Source: Actinomycetota bacterium
Lineage (GTDB): Bacteria; Actinomycetota; Actinomycetes; Propionibacteriales; Propionibacteriaceae
Assembly: GCA_020161755.1 (NCBI GenBank)
Contig: JAIUOS010000019.1
Location: 1-64,000, forward strand
DNA: 64,000 nt
Direction of reading: 5' to 3'
Shown here: positions 54,200-63,394 of the stretch, piece by piece
How the letters are laid out: each line of letters begins with the position of its first letter
Numbering within the stretch: the first letter of the stretch is position 1
Translations under genes and position numbers: made by a program
The notes under the pieces: model-generated
Told to the model about the DNA's origin: nothing
The model's input: only the letters and a program-made list of their open reading frames with translations
Database searches by the model: none

Positions 54200-55722
54200 G
54201 GCACCTCCACGATCTGCCGACGGAGAAGGATGGTCAGCGGGGCCGACAGCGCCACCATCACGGCGGCGTACGGGGCGGCGGCCGCGTAGTCGAGTTCACT
54301 GGCCTCGCGCCAGAACGCCAGGGCGAGGGTGTCGGTTCCGGTGGGTGCGAGCAGGAGGGTTGCGGTCAGCTCCGTCCCGACAGCAAGAGCGACGAGCACC
54401 ATCCCGGTCAACACGGACGGCCCGATCAGAGGCAGGACCACGCGCCGGAAGGTTGCCCCGCCGCCCAGCCCGAGCGAGCGGGCGGCCTCGGCGAGTTCGG
54501 GGCGGGACGCGGCGAGGCCGGCGCGCAACGACACCATGGCGCGGGGGAGGAACAGGATGGCGTAGGCGACGACGATGAGTCCGACGGTCTGGTACATCGG
54601 GCGTGCCCACCGTACCGAGAGGGTTACCAGGGCGAGGCCCACGACGACCCCGGGGAGCGCGCTGGCGAGGTAGGTGGCCCGCTCGAGGAGCAGCGTGCGG
54701 GCCGAGTGATGGCGGGCCAGCAGCCAGGCCCCCGGCAGTGCGGCGGTGGTCGCCGCTGCCGCGCCGAGGAGGGCCAGGCCCAGCGTGCTGATCGTGACCT
54801 GGGCAAGGTGCGCGCCGACCGGCCCAGCCCCGGACGGGGCAGCGACCAGCCAGCGGATCACGGTCACGATCGGTACCAGGAGAGATGCGGAGACCAGCGC
54901 GGTCAGGAAGGCCAGGGCGGGAGCCGTCCACGCGCCCAGTCGCGCCGGCGCGGGGCGGCGCGGGGCTCCGGCGCCGACTTGCGCGACCCGGCGCCGGCCT
55001 CGGGCCAGCACTTCGGCGACGAGGGCCAGCAGGCAGAGTCCGAGCAGCACTGATGCGAGCAGGCTTCCGGAGGCGTCGCTGAAGCCGACGGCGTAGCGTT
55101 GCATGATCGCAGTCGTGAACGTCTGGAAGCGCATCATCTCCAGGACGCCGTACTCGGCGAGCAGGTGGAGCGTGACCAGCAGGGCGCCGCCACTCAACGC
55201 GGGGCGCAGTCGCGGCAGCACGGTGCGCATTACGGCAGCCGCCGGGGAGAGACCGAGAGAGCGGGCGGCCTCCTCGTCACCACCGTCCAGAGCGCGTAGG
55301 AGGGCCGCCGCGGGAAGGAACACGAACGGGAAGTAGGCCATCGAGGTGACCAGGGCGGCGCCGGTGAAGCCGGTGAGTTCCGGCGCCACAGTCACCCACG
55401 CGTAGGCGCTGACGAACGCCGGCACTGCGAGCGGGGCGAGCAGCAACCCCCGCCACACCCCGGCCCCGGGCAGGTCGGTGCGTTCGACGAGCCATGCTGC
55501 GATGGCGCCCACGACCACCGTGGCGGGCACGGTTGCGCCGACGAGCAGGGCGGTGTTGCCCAGCAGTTCACCGACCCGGGGGCGGAACAGGTAGTCGGCC
55601 GCGAGCTGGGTGCCGGCGGAGAGCGCGTTGGCGACGACGCCCAGCAGCGGCAGGACGGTGAGGGCGGCGACCGCGGTGGCGAGCAGGAGGACGCCGCCGG
55701 GCGCCCTAGAGGATGCCTGCAT
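54196..55722 (-). CDS. fbpB: Ferric iron ABC transporter permease (FbpB-like, two fused halves)
   Basis: 508 aa, about twelve spans in two homologous permease halves, each with an EAA-like loop (EEAARSLGLSPAAAVMRTVLP and EAARSLGLGGGATFRRVVLP). The fused layout is characteristic of FbpB/SfuB. It overlaps the fbpA gene by 17 bases. Confidence 0.92.
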   Translation of the reverse strand: MQASSRAPGGVLLLATAVAALTVLPLLGVVANALSAGTQLAADYLFRPRVGELLGNTALLVGATVPATVVVGAIAAWLVERTDLPGAGVWRGLLLAPLAVPAFVSAYAWVTVAPELTGFTGAALVTSMAYFPFVFLPAAALLRALDGGDEEAARSLGLSPAAAVMRTVLPRLRPALSGGALLVTLHLLAEYGVLEMMRFQTFTTAIMQRYAVGFSDASGSLLASVLLGLCLLALVAEVLARGRRRVAQVGAGAPRRPAPARLGAWTAPALAFLTALVSASLLVPIVTVIRWLVAAPSGAGPVGAHLAQVTISTLGLALLGAAAATTAALPGAWLLARHHSARTLLLERATYLASALPGVVVGLALVTLSVRWARPMYQTVGLIVVAYAILFLPRAMVSLRAGLAASRPELAEAARSLGLGGGATFRRVVLPLIGPSVLTGMVLVALAVGTELTATLLLAPTGTDTLALAFWREASELDYAAAAPYAAVMVALSAPLTILLRRQIVEVP

Positions 55723-56749
55723 CAGTCATCAGCGAGACCACAGTCTCGGAGTTGAGCGCCGACGGGTCGACGACCGGGGCGTACAGGCCGGCCAGGGGCG
55801 GCAGTGCCGGGTCCGACTCGACGCCGGCGCCCACCGCGTACTCCATCGATCCGCTCTCGACGAGGATGCGCTGGCCCTCGGGACTGGTGATGTAGGCGAG
55901 GAACTGCTGCGCCTCGGCGCTCATGTCGGAGGAGGCGAGCACTCCACCGGCGGACAGGCTGACGAAGGCGCCCGGATCCTGGCCGCCGAAGTAGTGGAGG
56001 GCGGTGTTGGCGCTGCCCTCCTTCGTCCCGGCCTGGTCGCGGTACCAGTAGTAGTGGTACATGATGCCGATCGGGACCTGACCGGCGTTGACCGCGTTCA
56101 TGGTGGCGATGTTGTTCTGGTAGACCTCGGCGTTGTCTGCGAGGGCTTTGAGCCAGGCGGCCGTCTCGGACTCGCCCCGCTCGGCCAGCATCCCGGCCAC
56201 GATGGCCTGGAAGTCGGCCCCGCCCGGGGCGCCGCCCCAGCGCCCGGCCCATTCCGGGCTGGCGAGGTCCATGATCGAGGACGGGAGTTCGTCGGCACTG
56301 ATCTGGGCCGGGTTGTAGACCAGGACCGTGGAGCGGGCGGCGATCGGCGTCCAGAGTCCCGACGAGGGTGCCAGCCCTTCGGACAGCTGGCCGTGGGTCG
56401 TCGCCGCAACCGGTGCGAGGAGGCCGGCGCGCTCGACCACGGTCATGGCGGGGGAGTTCTCGGTCAGGAAGACATCGGCGGGGGACGCTTCTCCCTCGGC
56501 CACGATCATCTGGCCCATGGAGGAGTCCTGGCCCTCCCGGACCTGAGTTCGGATTCCCGTCCTGGCGGTGAATCCACTGGCCCAGGCCTCGGTGACGTTA
56601 CGGTGCTGCGAGGAGTAGATCTGCAGGACACCGGGCTGCGCCTGGAAGGTCTCCTGTGGCGGGGCCGAACCCGCTGAGCAGGCTGTCAGGGCGAGCCCAA
56701 GCGCCGGTGCGATCAGGGCGGCCGTCCGGAGACGGTGAGTGCGGGTCAC
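55706..56749 (-). CDS. fbpA: Iron-binding lipoprotein, substrate-binding protein of the ABC importer
   Basis: 347 aa from a GTG overlapping the stop of the adenylation gene (GTGA). Lipobox LALTACSAG. Periplasmic-binding-protein fold beginning LQIYSSQHRNV and with a Tyr cluster (YHYYWYRDQ) matching the iron-ligating Tyr pair of FbpA/FutA proteins. Binds Fe(III), or possibly a simple ferric chelate, and delivers it to FbpBC. Confidence 0.92.
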   Translation of the reverse strand: MTRTHRLRTAALIAPALGLALTACSAGSAPPQETFQAQPGVLQIYSSQHRNVTEAWASGFTARTGIRTQVREGQDSSMGQMIVAEGEASPADVFLTENSPAMTVVERAGLLAPVAATTHGQLSEGLAPSSGLWTPIAARSTVLVYNPAQISADELPSSIMDLASPEWAGRWGGAPGGADFQAIVAGMLAERGESETAAWLKALADNAEVYQNNIATMNAVNAGQVPIGIMYHYYWYRDQAGTKEGSANTALHYFGGQDPGAFVSLSAGGVLASSDMSAEAQQFLAYITSPEGQRILVESGSMEYAVGAGVESDPALPPLAGLYAPVVDPSALNSETVVSLMTDAGIL

Positions 56750-59373
56750 GGGAGCCTTTCGTTCGAGTTGGTGGGGAGTGGGACCAGGCCCTGGAGCCGC
56801 CGCACGGGACCGTCCGCCAGGCGCCAAAGGAGGCAGCCGGTCGCGAGCGAGAGGACCGCCCCGGTGAGGGGATCGGACGCGAAGGTGATGATCTGGAACT
56901 GGACGAGGTAGATGTAGAGGGATGCCGCAGCCAGCAGGCTCACCACAGGGACGGCCGGCGCAGGGAGACGCACGCTGCGCAGCAGGGTGAGCGCCACGAT
57001 GCCGGCGATGACCACGGCGTTGCGGGCGGGGTCGGCGGGGAAGAACCCGACGCCCCCGACGACGGCGAGAACCAGGGTGAGGCCGCGCCGCCAGCCGGTG
57101 TCGGCGTGCGCCGCCGCGGCGCCCAGCGTGAACAGCCAGATCGTGGTCGGCATCATGCCGCGCAGCAGACCTTCTCCCTCGTTCAGGATGACGAATCGTG
57201 GGACGAGGGCGAGGGTCGTCAGGATCATCGCAACCCGCCAGGGATGACGTCGCCACGCCCGGGAAGCGGCCGGGATGGACAACACAGCCGTGATCGTCGC
57301 GGTGCAGGCGAGGAGTGTGTCCACGAACCAGAACTCGTTGTGGCTGGCCTGGGACACGGGGCCGGTCAACCAGTTCACCAGCAGCACGTTGCCCCACCCG
57401 TAGCGCCCCCCGTTCGCCATGCCGATGAGCGCGACCACGATCGTGGGGACGGCTACGCCGACGAGGGTCCGGGCACCCGCCCGCCAGCGGCCCCCGACAG
57501 TAGGTGCCGAGAGGCCGAAGCGAGCGGCGTTGAAACCCGCAACCGCCAACAGGGTGTGCGCGCCGCCGCGGAACGTGAAGAGGTCGGCGTGCGAGCCGAG
57601 GATGAGCACCACAGCCACGGCGCGGATCGCCACTGACGCCTCCACCGAGTGCCAGACACGCCAGGACCACCAGCCGCGGGGCTGGTCGGACGACCACCGT
57701 GACGCTGTGAGGTGGTTCGCGCGGGTGGTGCCGAGCTCGACTAGTTCGGCCAGCGGGCGGTGGTGCCAGTTGGGCGGGAGCGGGCCGAGGAGGCCTTCGA
57801 GGCGCACCGAGGCCTGGACGTGGCTGAGCGAGTCGCCGCCGTGCTGGACGAAGGTGCGGCGCAGGTCGATGGCGTCTCGTCCGAGGACGTGACGGATCGC
57901 GGTCGCGACGTCGGTGGCCAGCGAGGGGACGCCACCCCCGGCCCTCGTCTCCCGGGTGGTCGCAACCCGGGTGCTCTTCACCAGTGCCGCGCACAGCGGT
58001 CGGTCGAGCTTGCCGCTGGGCAGGCGTGGCAGGTCCATCGCAGTGGCGTGGACCGCGGCCGGTCCCAGCCCGGAGGCCCGGGCGGCGAGGTCGCGGGCGC
58101 GATGCTCGAGAGTGGCGGCCGGCGTCCCGGGCTGCGGCTGGACTGCGACGGTGAGGCCGTCCTCGTCCCCGTTCACGCAGGCGGTCAGGCCCGCGGCGGT
58201 GAGCGCTTCCTCCACGCGCGCCACATCGACCCGGAGCCCCATCACCTTGACGAACCCGGATCGTCGACCGTGGAGTCGGAGCAGGCCGTCGTCCCCGATG
58301 GTGCCGAGGTCGCCGGTACGGAGTTCGGTGAGCATGGCGCCGAGGGCCAGATCGTCGGGGTGCTCGGCGTAACCCATCATGACCCCCGAGCCCCGTACCA
58401 GGACCTCACCGACACCGTCGGCAGCCTCCGGCACGGTCGGGTCGACCCGCACCGACGTGCCTGCCACCGGCCGGCCCACGGCGTCCGGGTGCCGGGCGAC
58501 GTCGGTCGGGTCGAGGACGCAGATGCGTGCGGTCGCCTCGGTTTGGCCGTACATCACCGCGAGCCCCCAGCCGTGCTCGCGCCCGAGGGCGGCCGTTCGC
58601 AAGACACGCTCGCGGGGCATCCGTCCCCCCGCCTGGGCGATGAGGCGTAGCGAGGGATGCGGCCTGTTCAGGACGCCCGTCGATTCCATGAGTTCGACCG
58701 AGTGCGGCACCACCGCCAATGTCGTGACGCCGAGTCGGTCGACGACGTTCCAGGTCTCCCGGGCCAGCAGCGAGCCGTCGTGCAGCACCACTGAGGCCCC
58801 GGCGACGAGATGGGAGTGCAGGACCGACAGCCCGAAGCAGTAGTGGAGGGGCAGGCTGGTGAGCGCACGGTCGTGCTCGGTAAGGCGGAGCGCAGCGGCG
58901 ATCGCGGAAGCGTTGCTGAGGATGTTGCGGTGGGCGAGCCGGACGAGCTTCGGGGAGCCGGTGCTGCCCGAGGTGCTGAGCAGCAGCGAGAGCTCGGGGT
59001 GCAGCAGGTGTTGAGGCGTGGTCGAGCGGACCTCGAAGGGACGGTCCGGGTCTCCGGTGGCGACGAGGTCGGGCCGATACCGGCCCAGAATCGTCTCGGC
59101 CGCTGCCGGCGTCACCAGGGCAGCGTGTCCAGCCGCCAGCGTCGCGAGGTATCCCGTCACGCTGTCCACGTCGGGACGCAGCGGCACATGGACCAGCCGG
59201 CGCCCGCTCCCGACGTCCGGCAGCCGGGCGGCGAGCTCCTCGACCATCTCGCCCAGCCGGACGTGGGAGAGGACCGCGCCAGAGGTGCTGATCAGCGCCG
59301 GTCGATCGGCCGATGGCCCACGGTGAGTCGGCAACAGGCTGCGGCGTGTGGCCGGGGCCGTCAGGAGACTCAC
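56746..59373 (-). CDS. Single-gene adenylation, carrier and membrane acyltransferase fusion of the iron operon
   Basis: 875 aa, GTG start. Residues about 1-470: AMP-forming adenylation domain (LLSTSGSTGSPKLV, YGQTEAT, RTGDLG, PSGKLDR). About 480-560: carrier domain with the phosphopantetheine Ser near residue 513 (FVQHGGDSLSHVQ). About 585-870: a polytopic acyltransferase-3-like membrane domain with about ten spans. It should activate an amino or aryl acid, load it onto its own carrier and transfer it to an acceptor at the membrane, by analogy with DltA/DltC/DltB or siderophore modules; substrate and acceptor are unknown. It is translationally coupled to fbpA, and a PPTase diverges from it. 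The start lies at an IdeR-like box, so the mRNA may be leaderless. Confidence 0.85.
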   Translation of the reverse strand: MSLLTAPATRRSLLPTHRGPSADRPALISTSGAVLSHVRLGEMVEELAARLPDVGSGRRLVHVPLRPDVDSVTGYLATLAAGHAALVTPAAAETILGRYRPDLVATGDPDRPFEVRSTTPQHLLHPELSLLLSTSGSTGSPKLVRLAHRNILSNASAIAAALRLTEHDRALTSLPLHYCFGLSVLHSHLVAGASVVLHDGSLLARETWNVVDRLGVTTLAVVPHSVELMESTGVLNRPHPSLRLIAQAGGRMPRERVLRTAALGREHGWGLAVMYGQTEATARICVLDPTDVARHPDAVGRPVAGTSVRVDPTVPEAADGVGEVLVRGSGVMMGYAEHPDDLALGAMLTELRTGDLGTIGDDGLLRLHGRRSGFVKVMGLRVDVARVEEALTAAGLTACVNGDEDGLTVAVQPQPGTPAATLEHRARDLAARASGLGPAAVHATAMDLPRLPSGKLDRPLCAALVKSTRVATTRETRAGGGVPSLATDVATAIRHVLGRDAIDLRRTFVQHGGDSLSHVQASVRLEGLLGPLPPNWHHRPLAELVELGTTRANHLTASRWSSDQPRGWWSWRVWHSVEASVAIRAVAVVLILGSHADLFTFRGGAHTLLAVAGFNAARFGLSAPTVGGRWRAGARTLVGVAVPTIVVALIGMANGGRYGWGNVLLVNWLTGPVSQASHNEFWFVDTLLACTATITAVLSIPAASRAWRRHPWRVAMILTTLALVPRFVILNEGEGLLRGMMPTTIWLFTLGAAAAHADTGWRRGLTLVLAVVGGVGFFPADPARNAVVIAGIVALTLLRSVRLPAPAVPVVSLLAAASLYIYLVQFQIITFASDPLTGAVLSLATGCLLWRLADGPVRRLQGLVPLPTNSNERLP

Positions 59374-59392
59374 GCAGGTAAGGCTATCCTAA
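59374..59392 (-). promoter_or_regulatory. IdeR/DtxR-like iron box between the iron operon and the PPTase gene
   Basis: On the minus strand TTAGGATAGCCTTACCTGC matches the DtxR/IdeR 19-bp consensus TTAGGTTAGCCTAACCTAA at 15 of 19 positions. It touches the start of the operon gene and lies 32 bp before the PPTase. TAGGAT could be the -10 element. It predicts repression by Fe(II)-loaded regulator. Confidence 0.65.
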
Positions 59393-59424
59393 CTGGATTA
59401 GGTCACAGAATCGGAGTGTAAATC

Positions 59425-60033
59425 GTGGACGTCATGGTCTGGTGGACCACTCTCACCGCTGCCGACCGGTCAGTCCTCGATCTGCTTGACCCCACAGAAC
59501 GGGCGCGGGTCGACTCCCTCGATCGTCCCGCAGACCGCGCGAGATCTCTCCTTGGCGCTGCCCTGCTCCGCGTGGCTGTTGCCGATCGGATGGGAGTCTC
59601 GCCCGCGGACGTGGTCATCGACCGGACCTGCAACGAATGTGGAGGCCCGCACGGCGCCCCAAACATCGTGGGACCGGGTACACCCGCCCAGTGGGCCGCG
59701 GTGTCCCACTCAGGCCTGCTGGTCGTCGTCGCCGTGAGCGGACACGGCCCCGTGGGGGTGGACGTGCAACGCCTATCCGATCTCGACAGCGCGGCGCGCG
59801 GTCCACGGTGGGTGCGCAGCGAGGCCCTGCTCAAGGCGCAGGCGACCGCACACCGAACACTCGACCCCGCCAGGCCTACGGAGGTTGGTTGCCCTGTAGT
59901 GCGCGAGCTGTCCGCGCCACTGGACGGCTACGCCGCCGCGCTAGCTGTCATGGCCCAGGGGACGCTGAAGATCGCGGTACGCCACTGGCCCCCGGAACCG
60001 GGACGGCTCGTTCGATCGACGAGGATCAGTTGA
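59425..60033 (+). CDS. Sfp-type 4'-phosphopantetheinyl transferase
   Basis: 202 aa from GTG (GGAG at 8 bp). It has the PPTase metal site GPVGVDVQ (GxD) and a variant of WxxKEA, WVRSEALLKA (Arg in place of Lys), plus an N-terminal four-Cys-like patch (RTCNECGGPHG). It would attach phosphopantetheine from CoA to the carrier Ser of the divergent fusion protein. Shared iron box and divergent layout support the partnership. Confidence 0.85.
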   Translation: MDVMVWWTTLTAADRSVLDLLDPTERARVDSLDRPADRARSLLGAALLRVAVADRMGVSPADVVIDRTCNECGGPHGAPNIVGPGTPAQWAAVSHSGLLVVVAVSGHGPVGVDVQRLSDLDSAARGPRWVRSEALLKAQATAHRTLDPARPTEVGCPVVRELSAPLDGYAAALAVMAQGTLKIAVRHWPPEPGRLVRSTRIS

Positions 60034-60380
60034 GGCTGCGTTGTGGGACACGACCGCCCCCATGGGTGCGAGTCGGTTTCCAGACGTACTGACCGCTCGG
60101 GCGACCCTGACCTCCTCGGCCTGGGTCTGCGTGGCCCAGTAGCCGGCGTCATGCTCACCAAAGGACTCCCAGACGGGAACGTCCGGGAGAACTCACGAAT
60201 CGAGGGGAATCTTCAACCTTGACAGCTGCTCATACAGTTGGGCGTGAGCTGGCTGCCGGGATCAGTGGCGTGGGTCGAGGATGGTGAGAGTGTGTCGCTT
60301 ACTACCAACTGTGCGGCAATCGCCGGCGTCCGAATCAGGCTGCCGCACGAGTCTGAACAGAAGATCGGGTCGCAGCCGTT
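60034..60380. other. Intergenic stretch upstream of the TlpA-CcdA pair, with a possible 46-aa frame
   Basis: No recognised gene. A GTG frame at 60244-60384 encodes 46 aa and its stop overlaps the thioredoxin-like start as ATGA, the same coupling seen elsewhere here; it has no homology that I recognise. TTGACA at 60219 could be a -35 element, but no -10 at good spacing is seen. Confidence 0.3.
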
Positions 60381-61007
60381 ATGAACGCCGTCGAGGCGGT
60401 CCGGCGCACACGGCCCGTTGTGTGGGGTCTTTGCGTCGTCGCATTGGTGTCCATCGTCATCTTGTGGAGCCCGTGGACGAACACCGACAACCGTGGAGCG
60501 CCTGCTGCGGGCGTTCAGGCCGGCCTCCAGACCAAGCCGGGCCTAGACCTCTACCCTCCCGGAAAGCGCGTTGGAGCACCCAAGCTTGAAGGCACCACGC
60601 TAGATGGCGAGGCATTCTCCCCGTCGGGCTTGGCGGGCAGCATCGTGGTTATCAACGTGTGGGGATCGTGGTGCGCACCTTGTCGGGCCGAAACTCCTGA
60701 CCTGGTTCGACTAGCCAACGAGTACGCCAATAAGGGTGTTCGCTTCGTCGGCATCAATACCCGGGACAACCTCGACGCAGCAAAGGCCTTTGTGAGGACC
60801 TTCAGGGTGCCGTACCCAAGCGTTCAAGACATCAATGGCGAAGTGTTGCTCGCTTTCCGGGACACCATCCCCACCACAGTGGTCCCCACCACCCTCGTCG
60901 TCGATACTCATGGCCAAGTCGCCACCCGAGTCATCGGGCCCGTCACCTACAACACCCTCAAGGGCATACTCAAGGACGAGATCGCCCTCGGTGAGGCCAA
61001 CAGGTGA
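60381..61007 (+). CDS. TlpA/ResA-type membrane-anchored thioredoxin
   Basis: 208 aa. One span (about 12-31), then a thioredoxin fold with WCAPC in [15 protein letters not shown] (about residue 97) and the cis-Pro region [11 protein letters not shown]. This is the CcmG/ResA class that reduces apocytochrome c or other exported thiols. Coupled (GTGA) to a ccdA-type gene. Confidence 0.9.
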   Translation: MNAVEAVRRTRPVVWGLCVVALVSIVILWSPWTNTDNRGAPAAGVQAGLQTKPGLDLYPPGKRVGAPKLEGTTLDGEAFSPSGLAGSIVVINVWGSWCAPCRAETPDLVRLANEYANKGVRFVGINTRDNLDAAKAFVRTFRVPYPSVQDINGEVLLAFRDTIPTTVVPTTLVVDTHGQVATRVIGPVTYNTLKGILKDEIALGEANR

Positions 61008-61831
61008 ACCCCGGCGATCTGGTCGCGTACGGACCCCTGCTTGTCGCTATCCCGGTGGCTATGGCTGCCGGGTTGGTGTCGTTCCTCAGTCCTTGCTGTC
61101 TACCGCTGGTGCCCGGCTATCTCGCCTATGTCACCGGCACCGCGGGCGCCGACGCAGCCTCTGCCAACACGCAACCAACCAACCATCCCAGCGGCACCGC
61201 GCACACGGCCACCCCTGTCGCAGCGAGAACTCCCCGACCGCGCGGCCCCAGTCGCACGGTCATTGGAACCTTGCTCTTCGTGCTCGGTTTCGCCGCCGTC
61301 TTCACCAGTTACGGGGCTGCGTTTGGTGCCGCCGGAACCCTGCTACTCAAGCACCAAGACCTCATCATCAAGGTACTGGGCGTCTTCACCATTCTGCTAG
61401 GGCTGATATTCGCCGGCGTCTTGGGACGTATTCCACTGTTCGCCCGCTCGTTCCGGGTGAGCTTCAAGCCTCGCCTCGGCGTCGCGAGCGCGCCACTGCT
61501 GGGCGTCCTCTTCGGGGTCGGGTGGACACCTTGCATCGGCCCAACACTCGCGGCCGTTCTCGGCCTGTCATTCAGTACCGGCGGCGCCGGCCGAGGAGCG
61601 CTACTGTCCTTCGCCTACAGCGTCGGCCTCGGGCTACCCTTCCTGTTGGCAGCCATGGGTATCCAACGAGCGTTCAAGATGTATGCGCTCGCCCGCCGTC
61701 ATGCTCGCCGGATCACCCAGGTCGGCGGCGTCTTGCTGATGGCTGTGGGGATCATGCAGGTCACCGGCATCTGGGCTTCGATCATCGCGCAGCTACAGGT
61801 GCTCGTCGCCAATTGGCAAACTCCGCTGTGA
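61004..61831 (+). CDS. ccdA: CcdA-type thiol-disulfide transporter
   Basis: 275 aa. About six spans with the redox Cys in [14 protein letters not shown] and GWTPCIGP, the classical CcdA pair. A Pro/Thr-rich external loop (about 45-80) is longer than usual. It supplies electrons to the upstream TlpA-like protein. No cytochrome c maturation genes (ccsB, resB) follow. Confidence 0.9.
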   Translation: MNPGDLVAYGPLLVAIPVAMAAGLVSFLSPCCLPLVPGYLAYVTGTAGADAASANTQPTNHPSGTAHTATPVAARTPRPRGPSRTVIGTLLFVLGFAAVFTSYGAAFGAAGTLLLKHQDLIIKVLGVFTILLGLIFAGVLGRIPLFARSFRVSFKPRLGVASAPLLGVLFGVGWTPCIGPTLAAVLGLSFSTGGAGRGALLSFAYSVGLGLPFLLAAMGIQRAFKMYALARRHARRITQVGGVLLMAVGIMQVTGIWASIIAQLQVLVANWQTPL

Positions 61832-62041
61832 GACGACAGTCGAAGGTGAGCCACACCGAGCCGCTCCAGTCCTGAGGTGGTGTGGACGACGCTCGGATTC
61901 TGGTCGGTCTCGCCCGAAGCAAATGATCAGAACCTGTGAATGGTCTTCGCCGGGGTGACGTGAGGGAACGTACCATCCCGAGGCTGATCTGAAGTCCTTG
62001 TAGCTCTTGATCGGGACCGGCGTTGGGGCGCTGGTTCAGGA

Positions 62042-62282
62042 AGGTACGTCCATGCTCAAACCCTGCGACACACCGCCGCCATGCGGTTCCTCCACGCCGG
62101 GCATCGACACCAGCGTGATCGCGCTATGGCTTGGCCACGAACAAATCGCCACCACCGGCATCCATCTCCACGCCGACCTCGTCATCAAACAACAAGCCCT
62201 CGACCGGACCCGGCCACCCGACATCCCCGCCGGCCGCCACCAACCCGACGACGCACTCCTGACCTGGCTCACCAACCTGTGA
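62042..62282 (+). pseudogene. C-terminal fragment of a tyrosine recombinase, frameshifted and missing its nucleophile
   Basis: TLRHTAAMRFLHAG (with the catalytic Arg region LRHT) is in one frame; GIDTSVIALWLGHE and the rest are in the next, separated by one extra G near 62094. In intact relatives a Tyr precedes LHAD (YLHAD); here it reads GIHLHAD, so the nucleophilic Tyr is His. The N-terminal part is absent. Next to an IS256-type remnant, it marks an old insertion site. Confidence 0.75.
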
Positions 62283-62384
62283 AGGCCCCGCGATTATGCC
62301 GAACGATCCACCCCTCACGCCGTCCTGACAAGCACAAACGAAACCGAACTCGGCATAACCAAGACGTCGGGATGATGCGCGATG

Positions 62385-63200
62385 CACTGCTGCACGACGG
62401 TGCGGTCCCCGGTGGTGGTGATCGCCCCCGGCAGGCCCTTCAGCCCATCACAGACAGCGATCAGCACATCGTCGACGCCGCGGTTCTTCAGCTCGGAGAA
62501 GACCTGCAGCCAGAACCTCGCCCCTTCGGCGCCGTCGCCTGCCCAGATCCCCAGGATGTCCCGCTCCCCGTTGGTGGTGACGCCCATTACAACGTAGAAC
62601 GGGGTGTTGCGGACCAGGCCGTCGCGGACCAACACCGGCGATGGCGTCCGCGAAGATCACCGGATAGAGCGGGTCCAGCGGTCGGCTGGACCATTCGGCC
62701 AGCTCACCGGCGACCTTCTCGGTGATCCGGCTGATGGTGTCCTTGGACACCCTGGCGCCGTACACCTCCTCGAAGTGGGCGGCGATCTCCCCGGTCGGGA
62801 GGCCGCGGGCACTCAGCGACAACACGATCTGGTCGATCCCGTCCAGGCGACGTTTCCGCTTCGGCACGATCACCGGCGTGAATGAGCCGTCGCGATCCCT
62901 CGGGACCTCGATCTCGACCGTGCCGATCTCGGTCAACACCGTCTTCGACCGGGTCCCGTTCCCCATCTTCGTGCCCAGCGGCGCCGCGCCATGTTCGTGG
63001 CCCAGGTGCTCGGTCAGTTCCGCCTCCAAGGCGGACTCCAGAACCTGCTTGGTCAGCCCGAACAACAACCCTCCCGGGCCGACCAGGGACATCCCCTGAG
63101 CCTTCGCCTGGGCGAGCAGCTGCTCAGTGAGCTGCCTCTGATCGATGATCTCTCCCGTCACGGGGTCGATCATCTCCACCATCTCGGTCGTGTCAGTCAC
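62385..63200 (-). mobile_element. IS256-family transposase remnant, frameshifted and truncated
   Basis: From 63200: LTEQLLAQAKAQGMSLVGPGGLL, GHEHGAAPLG and GTVEIEVPRDRDGSF, then the first catalytic Asp in VIFADAI. There the frame shifts (near 62640) to LVRDGLVRNTPFYVVMGV and VDDVLIAVCDGLKGLPGAI with the second Asp. It ends shortly after QQCIAH, so the Glu and C terminus are missing. Not functional on its own. Confidence 0.82.
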
Positions 63201-63394
63201 GGCCGTCTCCCGTCGGATCAGGCCGGACCCCTACACACCGTTAATCAGTCCCATCTATGCCGACATCGGGATAGGTCGATGAGCTCGGCTACATGGAACG
63301 ACAACGAGGAGCCGAGCTCCTCTTTCAAGTCCTCACCGAACGCGAAGGAAGGCCTCCGTGTACGGGCAGTCGACGATGTGCAGGAGTTCGACCT

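Noticed and set aside
53000-54289. Long plus-strand frame over fbpC
   Set aside because: Low-complexity Gly/Asp/Arg product; fbpC on the other strand has every ABC motif.
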